Origin: Anaerorhabdus sp964386325
GTDB lineage: Bacteria; Bacillota_I; Bacilli_A; Erysipelotrichales; Erysipelotrichaceae
DNA length: 64,000 bases
NCBI GenBank assembly: GCA_964386325.1
Contig: CAYLQY010000010.1
Span: forward strand, 40,934-104,933
Reading direction: 5' to 3'
Shown: positions 50,366-59,810 of the stretch, piece after piece
How the letters are laid out: every line of letters starts with the position of its first letter
Numbering within the stretch: the first letter of the stretch is position 1
The notes under the pieces: generated by a model
The model's database searches: none
Seen by the model: the letters and a program-made list of their open reading frames with translations, nothing else
What the model was told of the DNA's origin: nothing
Position numbers and translations under genes: made by a program

Positions 50366-51233
50366 TGATCCAGCGTCCATAGATACCACAAGGGAGTGTT
50401 AAATTGTCACGCTTGATAGGTAATCCAACTTCACCAGCTTCAACTCTTCCATGAGGATGTTTCTTTAATACCGTTGTAGTAAGAATATTTTCTAATACAG
50501 TACTTGAGAATCCCGTTGTATAAGAGTTTACAAGGAAGAATAGAGGTTCATCATCCAAAATTTCTAAACAAGCTTCAACAAGTTCAGTAATTTGATCTTC
50601 AAGTTTCCACATTTCACCATTTGGACCTCTTCCGTATGAAGGAGGATCCATCAAAATTCCATGATATGTATGACCACGTCGTTTTTCACGTTGTACAAAC
50701 TTTAGTACATCATCAACAATGAAACGAATTGTATTGTTTTCCAAATGACATAGTTGCATGTTTTCTTTAGCCCATTGAACCATTCCTTTAGATGCATCGA
50801 CATGAATAACCTCGGTTGCTCCAGCACTACTACAAGCCATAGTTGCACCACCTGTATAGGCAAAGAGGTTTAAAACTCGAATTTCACGGTTTGCCTGTCT
50901 AATAGCTTCTTGCATCCAATCCCAGTTAACTGCTTGTTCAGGAAATAAACCAGTATGTTTAAAGCCAGTAGGGGAAACTTTAAATGTTAGTTCTCTGTAG
51001 TCGATTGTCCAAGTTTCAGGTAAATCTTTTTTGTAATCCCATTGACCGCCACCTTTGTTAGAGCGGTGATAAATTGCATGGGTATTTTGCCATAAAGAAC
51101 TACTTGTATCTGCATTCCATACAGCTTGCGGATCAGGTCTTCTCAATATGATATCTTTCCATCGTTCAAGCTTTTCACCATTGCCTGCATCGATGCATTC
51201 ATAATCTTTCCAATTTGTTGCACATTTTTTCAT
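50358..51233 (-). CDS. SAM-dependent rRNA methyltransferase (RlmI/RlmK-like)
   Basis: A 291-aa class I methyltransferase with the SAM motif LNLFAYTGGATMA (~122-134), acidic VDASKGMVQW (~148) and catalytic MDPPSYGRGPNG (~196-207). The N-terminal part (about 20-110) is beta-rich, as in the C-terminal half of RlmK/YwbD-type enzymes that modify 23S rRNA. A TATAAT on the minus strand and GGAGGTTCACG precede ATG. It heads an operon with the pseudouridine synthase and the VanY-type gene. Confidence 0.88.
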   Translation of the reverse strand: MKKCATNWKDYECIDAGNGEKLERWKDIILRRPDPQAVWNADTSSSLWQNTHAIYHRSNKGGGQWDYKKDLPETWTIDYRELTFKVSPTGFKHTGLFPEQAVNWDWMQEAIRQANREIRVLNLFAYTGGATMACSSAGATEVIHVDASKGMVQWAKENMQLCHLENNTIRFIVDDVLKFVQREKRRGHTYHGILMDPPSYGRGPNGEMWKLEDQITELVEACLEILDDEPLFFLVNSYTTGFSSTVLENILTTTVLKKHPHGRVEAGEVGLPIKRDNLTLPCGIYGRWIND

Positions 51234-51305
51234 CGTGAACCTCCATAAACTATGCTAGAATTATATCATTAAAAACCTTTTTGAGATAGATGGAGGATGA
51301 AAAGT

Positions 51306-52064
51306 ATGATACGTCAATGTTTTGAAAAAGATCGTGGTTATGTGATGGAATATTTAAATAAGGACCGCGTTTTAAATTTATTCTTTGTAGGCGATATAGA
51401 TAACTATGGATTTGAACATGATTTCCAAAAGATATTTATTGATGAAGAAGATGGAAGAATTAAAGCTGTTTATCTCATTTATCATGATAATCTCTTGATG
51501 TGTAGTTACACTAAGGAAATCGATGAAGAATTTGTACATAATACAATTAAGGAATATAAAATTGTAAATGTGAATGGTGAACAAGCTTGTGTGGATACTA
51601 TTGATTTAACTGGAATGAAAAATGATGATTGTTATTTCTGTAAAATGGTCAAAAAACCTGAAGTTTCAAATGAGGCAATTGAAATCGCAAAAGTAGAAGA
51701 TGTTGAAGAAATAAAAGAAGTCATAAGGATTGTATTTGACCAAGATTCTCCAGGAATGAAAAAGAGTATAGAAGATAAGACAGGGAGAACATATTTCCTT
51801 AAAAAAGAAGGGAAAATTGTTGCGGTAGCTTCTAGTACTGCAGAAACTAAAGGACTTGCGATGATTGTTGGAGTAGCAACATTACCTGAATATCGTGGAC
51901 TTGGTTATGCAAGTGAGATTATGAAGAAATTATGTATGGACTTACTAAGTGAAGACAAAGTCCCTTGTTTGTTTTATAATAATCCAGCGGCAGGTCGAAT
52001 TTATCATCGTATCGGATTCGAAGATATTGGACGTTGGGCATTAAGAAGGAATAAAGCAGAATGA
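51306..52064 (+). CDS. GNAT-family acetyltransferase
   Basis: A 252-aa protein with a divergent N-terminal half (about 1-120) and a C-terminal GNAT domain (about 130-250; acetyl-CoA loop VATLPEYRGLGYASEIM ~190-206, then AGRIYHRIGFEDIG ~228). Resembles two-domain acetyltransferases such as DUF4081/FeeM-like proteins. GGAGG lies 9 nt before ATG 51306. It overlaps the helicase gene by 4 bp (ATGA). Confidence 0.87.
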   Translation: MIRQCFEKDRGYVMEYLNKDRVLNLFFVGDIDNYGFEHDFQKIFIDEEDGRIKAVYLIYHDNLLMCSYTKEIDEEFVHNTIKEYKIVNVNGEQACVDTIDLTGMKNDDCYFCKMVKKPEVSNEAIEIAKVEDVEEIKEVIRIVFDQDSPGMKKSIEDKTGRTYFLKKEGKIVAVASSTAETKGLAMIVGVATLPEYRGLGYASEIMKKLCMDLLSEDKVPCLFYNNPAAGRIYHRIGFEDIGRWALRRNKAE

Positions 52065-54220
52065 ATTTATTAGACGGTTTAAATCCAAATCAAAAAGAAG
52101 CAGTATTATCTACAGATCAATATTTGCGTGTTATTGCCGGTGCTGGAAGTGGTAAGACACGTGTTTTAACGACGCGTATTGCGAATCTTGTGTTAGAAAG
52201 AAATGTATATCCAAGTAAAATTCTTGCGATTACATTTACAAATAAAGCAGCCAATGAGATGAAAGAACGTATAAAGAAAATTCTTGGTGATCCAAGTGGT
52301 GCGGTATGGATTAGTACGATTCACTCACTATGTGTAAGAATTTTACGTGAAGATATTCAATCAATGGGTATGCCTAGAAATTTTACAGTTATGGACCAAG
52401 ATGATCAAAAAACGATTTTGAAAGAAGCTTACAAGGAACATGGTATCGATAAGTCAGCGATTTCTTTTGGTTCAATGTTAGATTATATTGGAAATAACAA
52501 AGGTGCTGAAATCACGGTGGATCGTGCTTATGTACTAGCAGGAAGTTTTACTGGTGAAAAATCAAAGGCAAAAGTATATGAATATTATTGCAATCGTCAA
52601 AAAGAATTATATGCCTTAGATTTTGATGATTTATTATTAGTTACAGTAAAGATGTTTAAGATGTTCTCAGAAATTCGTGCAAAATGGGCGAAACGATTTA
52701 ATTATATTCATGTAGATGAGTTCCAAGATATTGATAAAGTACAATATGAATTAATAGCACAACTTGCGGGAACAGAGAATTCAATCTGTGTTGTTGGAGA
52801 TCCTGACCAAACAATTTATACTTGGCGTGGTGCAGACGTGAATATTATCATGAATTTTGAAAAAGATTATCAACCATGTCGAACAATTATCTTGAATGAA
52901 AACTATCGTTCAACTGAGAATATTTTGAATGGCGCAAATAGTTTAATCAAATGTAATAAGAATCGTATTGATAAAGATTTATATACAAATCGTAAAGATC
53001 CAGAAAAGATTTCTCACTATATAAGTGCTGGTGAAGAATATGAAGCATCTTGGATTGCGAATAAAATAAGTGAAGGTCATCGTGCTGGTAAACGTTATCG
53101 CGATTTCGCAATACTTTACCGTAGTAACTATTTATCGCGAGCAATAGAAAAAGGTTTATTGGATGAACATGTTCCGTATATTATTTATGGTGGTGTGAAG
53201 TTCTATGAAAGAGCTGAAATTAAAGATGCATTATGCTACTTGAGAATGATATCAGGGAATGATGATTTAGCTCTTCAACGGGTTATTAATAAACCAAAAC
53301 GTGGTTTAGGTAATAAAACAATGGATACTATTTTTGAAAGAGCTAGAGAAAAGAATTGTTCAATGTATGAAGTACTTCGTGATGAAGAATTATTTAGTGG
53401 TAAAGCACAAGCAACAATTTCTTCATTTGTGACAATGATAGAGCGTTGGAAAAATATGGTTTCGCAAAAAGCTGTTTTTGAATTATTAGAAATGGTGATT
53501 GATGAGAGCGGCTATCGCAGAATGCTAGAAGATGATAAAGAAACAGAGCGTTTAGAAAACTTAAAAGAATTAATTAATGATGTTCAATCATTCACAATTA
53601 ATTATCCTGAGAGTACATTGGATGAATATTTACAACTTGTCTCACTTTATGGTGATAAAGATGAATCATTAGATGGAGATTATGTTCAATTAATGACAGT
53701 CCATGCAGCAAAAGGATTAGAATTCGATACTGTTTTTGTTTGTGGATTATCTGATGGTATTTTTCCAAATGAACGGGCAATGGCAGAAGGAAATCGTGGT
53801 GTTGAAGAAGAACGAAGACTTGCCTATGTGGCGTTTACACGTGCTCGCAATAAGTTATATTTAACAGAATCAAGTGGTTTTAGTTATATTCTTTCTAAAG
53901 CCCGCGTTCGTTCACGATTTATTGATGAAGTGGAAGAAGATTATGTTGAACACTTAGGAGCAACGTTTGATTATGGGAAACCAAAAGATTTCGTTGTTAC
54001 AGAAAATAGTCCAATTAATAAACCGGTACCACAAATGATGCCAAAATCTACTGAACCAGCAACGCGTTGGAAAAAAGGTGAACAAGTTACCCATGGTAAA
54101 TTTGGTGACGGTATCGTATTAAAATTTGAAGGTGGTTTCCTAGAAATAGCCTTTCCTTATCCTCATGGTGTGAAGAAAATCATGGCAACACATCCGTCCA
54201 TAAAAAAGAAAGTGGCGTAA
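52061..54220 (+). CDS. pcrA: ATP-dependent 3'-5' DNA helicase PcrA/UvrD
   Basis: Superfamily 1A helicase for repair and rolling-circle replication. The 719 aa carry Walker A GAGSGKTRVL (~28-37), motif Ia, Walker B HVDEFQDIDKVQ (~217), motif III VGDPDQTIYTWRGAD (~245-259), motif IV NYRSTENIL, motif V VQLMTVHAAKGLEFDTVFV (~542-560) and motif VI VAFTRARNKLYL (~590). A C-terminal linker ends in the Tudor-like KKGEQVTHGKFGDGIVL (~675) that binds RNA polymerase in PcrA. Confidence 0.97.
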   Translation: MNLLDGLNPNQKEAVLSTDQYLRVIAGAGSGKTRVLTTRIANLVLERNVYPSKILAITFTNKAANEMKERIKKILGDPSGAVWISTIHSLCVRILREDIQSMGMPRNFTVMDQDDQKTILKEAYKEHGIDKSAISFGSMLDYIGNNKGAEITVDRAYVLAGSFTGEKSKAKVYEYYCNRQKELYALDFDDLLLVTVKMFKMFSEIRAKWAKRFNYIHVDEFQDIDKVQYELIAQLAGTENSICVVGDPDQTIYTWRGADVNIIMNFEKDYQPCRTIILNENYRSTENILNGANSLIKCNKNRIDKDLYTNRKDPEKISHYISAGEEYEASWIANKISEGHRAGKRYRDFAILYRSNYLSRAIEKGLLDEHVPYIIYGGVKFYERAEIKDALCYLRMISGNDDLALQRVINKPKRGLGNKTMDTIFERAREKNCSMYEVLRDEELFSGKAQATISSFVTMIERWKNMVSQKAVFELLEMVIDESGYRRMLEDDKETERLENLKELINDVQSFTINYPESTLDEYLQLVSLYGDKDESLDGDYVQLMTVHAAKGLEFDTVFVCGLSDGIFPNERAMAEGNRGVEEERRLAYVAFTRARNKLYLTESSGFSYILSKARVRSRFIDEVEEDYVEHLGATFDYGKPKDFVVTENSPINKPVPQMMPKSTEPATRWKKGEQVTHGKFGDGIVLKFEGGFLEIAFPYPHGVKKIMATHPSIKKKVA

Positions 54221-54236
54221 AATAAAAGGCTAAGCG

Positions 54237-55250
54237 ATGAAGAAAGTAATCTTTTTAGTAGGTGCATTATTTGTGATGGTTAGCTGTTCAAGTAATAGAG
54301 TTAAGTCACCAGAAGATGTTTATAAAAAATTAAAAGATGCTGGATATAACATGATTTATTCATATCGATTAAACAGTGATAGGAACTATGATGAAGAAGG
54401 TAATTGCTTTGATCATTCTAAGAGTAAGATAGCTTGTGATACGGATATTCTATTTGAGGATGAAAAACCACAAATTGGATTATCTATTGAAAGTAAGGAT
54501 GAAGAATTACAATTTTCTTATTCAGCATTTAATAGTGTTGGAATAATGGGCATTTCTTATGAAAAAAATGGAAATGCAATTTCTTATTTTATGGATAAGA
54601 AAAATAATCATGAAATGATTACATTAGTTGAAGAAAGTAAATCATGTAGTATCGTTAATAAAAATGAAAATGATATAGTTAAAAAGCTCAATGTTTGTAA
54701 TGATGATAAAAAAGAAACTATTGAGAGGTTAGAATCTTCAATGAATAAATCATTAAAAGCACTCGGGTTAACTAAAGATGAATTGTATATGTTCATGAAA
54801 TGGTATGAAGAAACATATATAATGACAAACTTTAATAATGCAAAGCTAAAAAGTAATTCAGTAAACTTAACAGCAAGCGAAGTGCAAAATATAATTGAAA
54901 GCTTAGATTTTGTTATTGTTAGAGAAACAAATAGCGTTAAACTTGAAAAGGATATTGAAAGTATTCTTGTAGAAGGATTTGATGAAGATATGATTCAAAT
55001 TCAATACCGTACTGCAAAAGAATCAAGTGTATATGTAACATATCGTTTAGATAGCAATGAATTATATGGATATAGTGGTCATTGTATATTTGACTTATAT
55101 GCTGAAAAGGATTTAGGGAAAAGTAATTGTAACAAAGAAGATATCATGTCAATAAGAGTGGCATGTGATGAGTTCTATGAGAGTTTAAGAAGAATGAAAA
55201 TTAATTTCCTTGAACTTGTGAATTGGAGCAAAAATAACACTATTGATTAA
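54237..55250 (+). CDS. Lipoprotein of unknown function
   Basis: A 337-aa exported protein with a signal peptide and lipobox VMVSCSSN (Cys ~17), then a soluble extracytoplasmic domain. Four Cys (ENCFD-like ~58, KIACD ~67, KSCSI ~136, NVCND ~153) and a later pair (HCIF ~282, SNCNK ~297) may form disulfides, which fits the thioredoxin-fold lipoprotein elsewhere in the window. No known domain is recognised. It follows pcrA by 16 bp and ends at a terminator. Confidence 0.8.
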   Translation: MKKVIFLVGALFVMVSCSSNRVKSPEDVYKKLKDAGYNMIYSYRLNSDRNYDEEGNCFDHSKSKIACDTDILFEDEKPQIGLSIESKDEELQFSYSAFNSVGIMGISYEKNGNAISYFMDKKNNHEMITLVEESKSCSIVNKNENDIVKKLNVCNDDKKETIERLESSMNKSLKALGLTKDELYMFMKWYEETYIMTNFNNAKLKSNSVNLTASEVQNIIESLDFVIVRETNSVKLEKDIESILVEGFDEDMIQIQYRTAKESSVYVTYRLDSNELYGYSGHCIFDLYAEKDLGKSNCNKEDIMSIRVACDEFYESLRRMKINFLELVNWSKNNTID

Positions 55251-55287
55251 AAAATGGATTTCTCAATTAAATGAGGAATCCATTTTT
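55251..55287. terminator. Bidirectional terminator
   Basis: AAAATGGATT (55251-55260) with AATCCATTTT (55277-55286), extended by TCTCA/TGAGG to about 15 bp, T and A runs on both sides. It separates the lipoprotein gene from the convergent SDR gene. Confidence 0.88.
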
Positions 55288-55294
55288 GCATAAT

Positions 55295-55996
55295 TTAGAA
55301 GTTACTTTCAGAGAAAGGACGTATTACAATGTCGTGCATAACACCATCATCTGGAAGTTCAATACAATCTACAATCGTTCTTGCGACTGTTTCGGGTTTC
55401 ATATAAGTGTGATTAGGCACAGCTCTAAAACCAGTATCAATGCCACCAGGATAAACGCTTGTAACTTTGATATGGTCTTGTCTAGCTTCTTTTACTAGGG
55501 TTTTGCTGATAGCCTCCATTGCATCTTTGCTTGCAGTATAACCAGCCATTGTTTCATTGTTAAATAAGCAACATGAACTAAGAATATTTAAAATATGACC
55601 AGTTCCTTTTTCTTTCATCCCAGCATAGAATGCTTGAATAAGTTGTAAGTGACTAACACAATTGAGCTGTAGCATGTTTCTTAAGTCATCAATGCTTAAT
55701 TCAGCAACAGGAGATTTTTTATAATTTGCCCCTGCATTATTGATGAGAATATCTGGATTAAACCCTTTGTTTTTGATGGTTTGTGTGAAATTATTGATTT
55801 TTTCATCGCTTAACATATCAAAACATTCGGCATAAATTACAAGGTTTTGTGGTAATTCAGCAAGTAAATTCTTCATTTTTTCCTCACTTCTACCACATAA
55901 TATGAGTTCATAGCCATTTCTTTGCTTAAATTCATGGACAAGTGCTTTACCTAAACCATCGGTAGCACCGGTAATACATACGATTTTTTTAGTCAT
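55295..55996 (-). CDS. Short-chain dehydrogenase/reductase
   Basis: A 233-aa NAD(P)-dependent oxidoreductase with a Rossmann fold: TGATDGLG (~9-16), NNAG in ILINNAGAN (~85), catalytic Ser in SSCC (~136) and YTASK (~147-151). AGGAGGAACCAAT precedes ATG 55996; an upstream frame to 56044 has no site. Substrate unknown; the PGGIDTGF loop after the active site fits classical SDRs. Confidence 0.92.
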   Translation of the reverse strand: MTKKIVCITGATDGLGKALVHEFKQRNGYELILCGRSEEKMKNLLAELPQNLVIYAECFDMLSDEKINNFTQTIKNKGFNPDILINNAGANYKKSPVAELSIDDLRNMLQLNCVSHLQLIQAFYAGMKEKGTGHILNILSSCCLFNNETMAGYTASKDAMEAISKTLVKEARQDHIKVTSVYPGGIDTGFRAVPNHTYMKPETVARTIVDCIELPDDGVMHDIVIRPFSESNF

Positions 55997-56102
55997 ATTG
56001 GTTCCTCCTAAATCTATTATAATTAACATAGGCAAGAGTTGCAATTAACCTATAAGATAAGGTGTGTTTATGTTATAATAATGAAGGTTTTGGAGGCGTA
56101 TT

Positions 56103-58091
56103 ATGAAAGAAAGAATAGAAGAACTAAGAAATCTTTTAAATCGATATAATTATGAATATCATGTACTTGATCAGCCTACTGTAACTGATGCAGAATATGA
56201 CCAATACATGCGAGAATTAACGAGTTTAGAAAAACAATATCCGGAGTATAGTGATCCATTATCACCGACCCAACGAATTGGTGGTACCGTTTTGGATGAG
56301 TTTACTAAGATTACACATAAACGAAAAATGATGTCTTTAGGTAATGTATTCAATGAAGACGAACTTAAAGCATGGGCGAAACGAATTGAAGATGAAATCG
56401 GTAAAGTAGAATATTGTGCTGAGTGTAAGATTGATGGACTTGCGATGTCAATTGAATATCAAAACGGTCAGTTTATTCAAGCTGTTACACGTGGTGATGG
56501 CGAAGTTGGTGAAGATGTTACATTTAATGTAAAAACAATCAAATCCATTCCAATGACAATTGACTACAAAGATGAAATTGAAATTCGTGGTGAAGTGTTT
56601 ATGCCAAAAGCTAGTTTTGAAGCATTAAATGAAGTTAAGCGTGAAAAGGGTGAACAAGAATTTGCGAATCCTCGTAATGCAGCAGCAGGGTCAATTCGTC
56701 AATTAGATTCAAAAATAGCGGCTTCTAGAAAACTAGATGCATTTTGGTATCATGTCCCAGATGGTGAAACATATGGTATTAAAACCCATTATGATTCACT
56801 TATGTGGATTAAAAAGCTTGGATTTAAAGTGAATGAAAATACAACACTTTTTAGTAATATTGATGATGTTTGGGAATTCATCGAAAAAATGACAATTGAA
56901 AGAAATAACCTTCCCTATGAGATTGATGGAATCGTTGTTAAAGTGAATAGTTTTGATGCTCAAGATCAATTAGGGTTTACAGTAAAAGTTCCAAAGTGGG
57001 CAATTGCTTATAAATTTCCAGCAGAAGAAGTAGTAACTACGTTAGAAGATATCTTTATTACAGTTGGGCGTACGGGAAAAGCAACACCTAATGCCAAATT
57101 AACACCTGTTCGTTTAGCAGGGTCAACAGTAAGTGCCGCAACACTCCATAATGAAGATATGATCAATCAAAAAGATGTACGGATAGGCGATACAGTTGTG
57201 GTACGCAAAGCTGGAGATATTATTCCAGAAGTAGTACGAAGCATAGTAGAAAAACGTGATGGTAGTCAACTACCATATCATTTCCCAACGGTTTGTCCAG
57301 ATTGTGGTATGCCACTCCATCGTTTTGAAGATGAAGCAGCTCATTATTGTGTAAATAGTGATTGTCCAGCACGCGTGGTAAATTCAATTGCCCATTTTGC
57401 TTCAAGAGATGCGATGAACATTGATGGACTGGGAGAAAAGAAAGTTGAACAATTTCACAAAGTGGGTTGGTTAAATAAAGTAAATGATATATTTAAACTT
57501 AAAGATTATCGTGAAGAAATTCTTGAGATGGATAAGTTTGGTGAGAAATCGTATGAGAATCTCGTTGAAGCTATTGAGACTTGTAAAGATAAGGGACTTG
57601 ATAAATTATTATTTGGACTCGGTATTCGGCAAGTTGGCTCAAAAGCAGCACGTATTCTTGCAGCTCATTTTAAAACAATGGATAACTTAATGAAAGCAAC
57701 TTGTGAAGAACTACAAACCATTGATGATATTGGTGGAATTACGGCAGATGCAATTGTAACTTATTTCAAAGATGAGTCAAATCAACAATTAATTCAAAGC
57801 TTAAAAGACGCGAATGTGAAAATGGAATATCAAATGGAAGAAAGAGTAGAATCATTCTTCTCTGGAAAGACAGTTGTATTAACAGGATCACTTCAACAAT
57901 ATAGTCGTGGAGAAGCACAAGCATTACTTGAAAAAATGGGTGCAACAGTAACTGGTAGTGTATCTAAGAAAACAGACTTAGTCATCTATGGCGAAGAAGC
58001 TGGTTCTAAATTAGAAAAAGCAAGTACATTGGGCGTGCAAACAATGACAGAAGAAGAATTTATGCACGAGTTAGAAAAGAATGAGGGATAA
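56103..58091 (+). CDS. ligA: NAD-dependent DNA ligase
   Basis: Seals nicks in replication and repair using NAD. The 662 aa are full length: domain Ia (1-70), adenylation domain with active Lys in CKIDGLAMS (~112-120), OB-fold, Cys4 zinc finger (CPDCGMPLH, CVNSDCPA, ~400-425), helix-hairpin-helix block (about 440-575) and BRCT domain (about 585-662; FSGKTVVLTGSL). TATAAT at about 56075 and GGAGG precede ATG. Heads an operon with gatCAB. Confidence 0.98.
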   Translation: MKERIEELRNLLNRYNYEYHVLDQPTVTDAEYDQYMRELTSLEKQYPEYSDPLSPTQRIGGTVLDEFTKITHKRKMMSLGNVFNEDELKAWAKRIEDEIGKVEYCAECKIDGLAMSIEYQNGQFIQAVTRGDGEVGEDVTFNVKTIKSIPMTIDYKDEIEIRGEVFMPKASFEALNEVKREKGEQEFANPRNAAAGSIRQLDSKIAASRKLDAFWYHVPDGETYGIKTHYDSLMWIKKLGFKVNENTTLFSNIDDVWEFIEKMTIERNNLPYEIDGIVVKVNSFDAQDQLGFTVKVPKWAIAYKFPAEEVVTTLEDIFITVGRTGKATPNAKLTPVRLAGSTVSAATLHNEDMINQKDVRIGDTVVVRKAGDIIPEVVRSIVEKRDGSQLPYHFPTVCPDCGMPLHRFEDEAAHYCVNSDCPARVVNSIAHFASRDAMNIDGLGEKKVEQFHKVGWLNKVNDIFKLKDYREEILEMDKFGEKSYENLVEAIETCKDKGLDKLLFGLGIRQVGSKAARILAAHFKTMDNLMKATCEELQTIDDIGGITADAIVTYFKDESNQQLIQSLKDANVKMEYQMEERVESFFSGKTVVLTGSLQQYSRGEAQALLEKMGATVTGSVSKKTDLVIYGEEAGSKLEKASTLGVQTMTEEEFMHELEKNEG

Positions 58092-58095
58092 AAAT

Positions 58096-58392
58096 ATGGC
58101 TGAAGCTAAAGATAAAGAATATATTCGCCATCTTGCACATCAATGTATGTTTGATTGTAATGATGATGAGTTAAGTTTAATTGAAGAAGAATTCGTAACA
58201 TTGGAAAAACAAATGGAACTTCTTAATCAAGTAAATACAGAGGGTGTAGAACCAATGGTATATCCATTCGAAATGGAAACATCTTATTTGCGTGAAGATG
58301 AAGTTGTGAATGTAATTTCACAAGAAGATGCGATATTAAATGTATCTAAATCAAGAGAAGGACATGTACTAGTCCCTAAGGTGGTAAAATAA
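58096..58392 (+). CDS. gatC: Aspartyl/glutamyl-tRNA amidotransferase subunit C
   Basis: A 98-aa helper that clamps GatA and GatB. Typical features are the N-terminal IRHLAHQCMFDCNDDEL (~9-25) and a C-terminal PFEMETSYLREDEV (about 56-70). GAGGG lies 8 nt before ATG 58096, inside the end of ligA. The stop overlaps the gatA ATG (TAATG). Confidence 0.93.
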   Translation: MAEAKDKEYIRHLAHQCMFDCNDDELSLIEEEFVTLEKQMELLNQVNTEGVEPMVYPFEMETSYLREDEVVNVISQEDAILNVSKSREGHVLVPKVVK

Positions 58393-59810
58393 TGATTCAA
58401 GAAATGAGAAAAGAATTTATGAATGCAGAGAAAAATGTATTGGCTGCATGTGAAAAAGCAAGAGAAGTTCAACCTAAATTAAATGCGGTTGTGACTTTTA
58501 TTGATCCAACTGAAGAGTTGAGTCATCTAGAAGAACACAAAGATGGGTTAATGGCAGGAGTACCTATTGTATTAAAAGATAATGTTTGTACAAAAGGAAT
58601 TCGTACAACAGCATCAAGTAAGATTTTAGATAACTATATTCCTGTATATGATGCATTCATTGTTGAAAAACTAAGAAATGCAGGGGCAATTACGATTGCG
58701 AAAGCATCCCTTGATGAACTAGCAATGGGTGGAACAAATACAACTGCATATACAGGTCCAGTGCATAACCCTTGGGATATTACACGTATGTCTGGAGGAA
58801 GTTCTGGAGGTAGTGCAGTCTTGGTTGCAAGTGGCGTAGTTCCTTTTGCGATTGGCTCTGACACAGGCGATTCAGTGCGTAAACCAGCCTCTTATTGTGG
58901 AATTATTGGTGTAAAACCAACGTATGGTAGAATTTCTCGTTATGGTATTATTCCTTATTCTTCAAGTCTTGATCATGTCGGATACTTTACACGCAATGTT
59001 GAAGATGCTTGTATTGGTTTAGAAGTTCTTGCAGGAAGAGATGACCGTGATATGACAACAAGCACAAAAGAAGTACCAGCATTTTCAAAACTGCTGAATT
59101 CATCACTTGAAGGTAAAAAAATTGGTGTTATCAAAAATGTTATTGATTCAATCAAAAATCAAGAAACAGTTCAAATATTTAATGAATGTATTGAAAAATG
59201 TAAAGCACAAGGTGCAGAAATAATTGATATAACGTTTGACAATAATTTAATGCGTGCAATTCTTCCAACGTATTACATGATTGCGAATTGTGAAGCAACT
59301 GCAAATCATTCTAATCTTGATGGTATACGCTTTGGTGTACAAGAACCAGGTGAAAGTACCGAAGAAGTTATGATTCAATCAAGAACAGAGGGGTTTGGTA
59401 TTCAAGTACGCAAACGTTTTATTACGGGAAGTTATGGTTTATTTGTAGAAAATCAAGAAAAATTGTTTAGAAAAGCACAACGTGTACGTCGCTTAATTGT
59501 GGATGAAATGAAAAATGCACTTGCGACTGTAGATTGTTTAATTGCACCAGCTAGTTCTTCAATTGCACCAAAACTTGAGGGTGAACAAATGGATGAACTA
59601 TCAGAAGATTATCTGATTGCGGAAAATCATATGGTAATGGGTAACTTCTCAGGATACCCAAGTATGACGTTACCAATGGGCTTTTCAGACGGATGTCCGC
59701 TTGGTGTTAATATTACATGCAGGGCATTTGAAGAAGAAACAATGTTTAACATAGCGGCTGGTATTGAAAAATGCACAGGTCTTAAAGATATTATAGCGGA
59801 GGTGAAATAA
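58392..59810 (+). CDS. gatA: Aspartyl/glutamyl-tRNA amidotransferase subunit A
   Basis: Amidase subunit that releases ammonia from glutamine. The 472 aa carry the Ser-cisSer-Lys triad: Lys in VLKDNVC (~60), GGSSGGSAV (~138-146) and the nucleophile segment GSDTGDSVRKPASYCG (~158-173). The consensus reads GSDTGGSIRQPAS; the Gly-to-Asp change is known in Mollicutes-type GatA and keeps the catalytic Ser, so activity is expected. Coupled to gatC and gatB by overlapping TAATG. Confidence 0.97.
   Translation: MIQEMRKEFMNAEKNVLAACEKAREVQPKLNAVVTFIDPTEELSHLEEHKDGLMAGVPIVLKDNVCTKGIRTTASSKILDNYIPVYDAFIVEKLRNAGAITIAKASLDELAMGGTNTTAYTGPVHNPWDITRMSGGSSGGSAVLVASGVVPFAIGSDTGDSVRKPASYCGIIGVKPTYGRISRYGIIPYSSSLDHVGYFTRNVEDACIGLEVLAGRDDRDMTTSTKEVPAFSKLLNSSLEGKKIGVIKNVIDSIKNQETVQIFNECIEKCKAQGAEIIDITFDNNLMRAILPTYYMIANCEATANHSNLDGIRFGVQEPGESTEEVMIQSRTEGFGIQVRKRFITGSYGLFVENQEKLFRKAQRVRRLIVDEMKNALATVDCLIAPASSSIAPKLEGEQMDELSEDYLIAENHMVMGNFSGYPSMTLPMGFSDGCPLGVNITCRAFEEETMFNIAAGIEKCTGLKDIIAEVK

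Noticed and set aside
55271..55498. 75-codon plus-strand ORF opposite the SDR gene
   Set aside because: It runs antisense to a complete SDR with all motifs and has no ribosome-binding site.
58863..58910. GatA Gly-to-Asp change as an inactivating mutation
   Set aside because: The catalytic Ser, cis-Ser and Lys are intact and the variant is known in related lineages.
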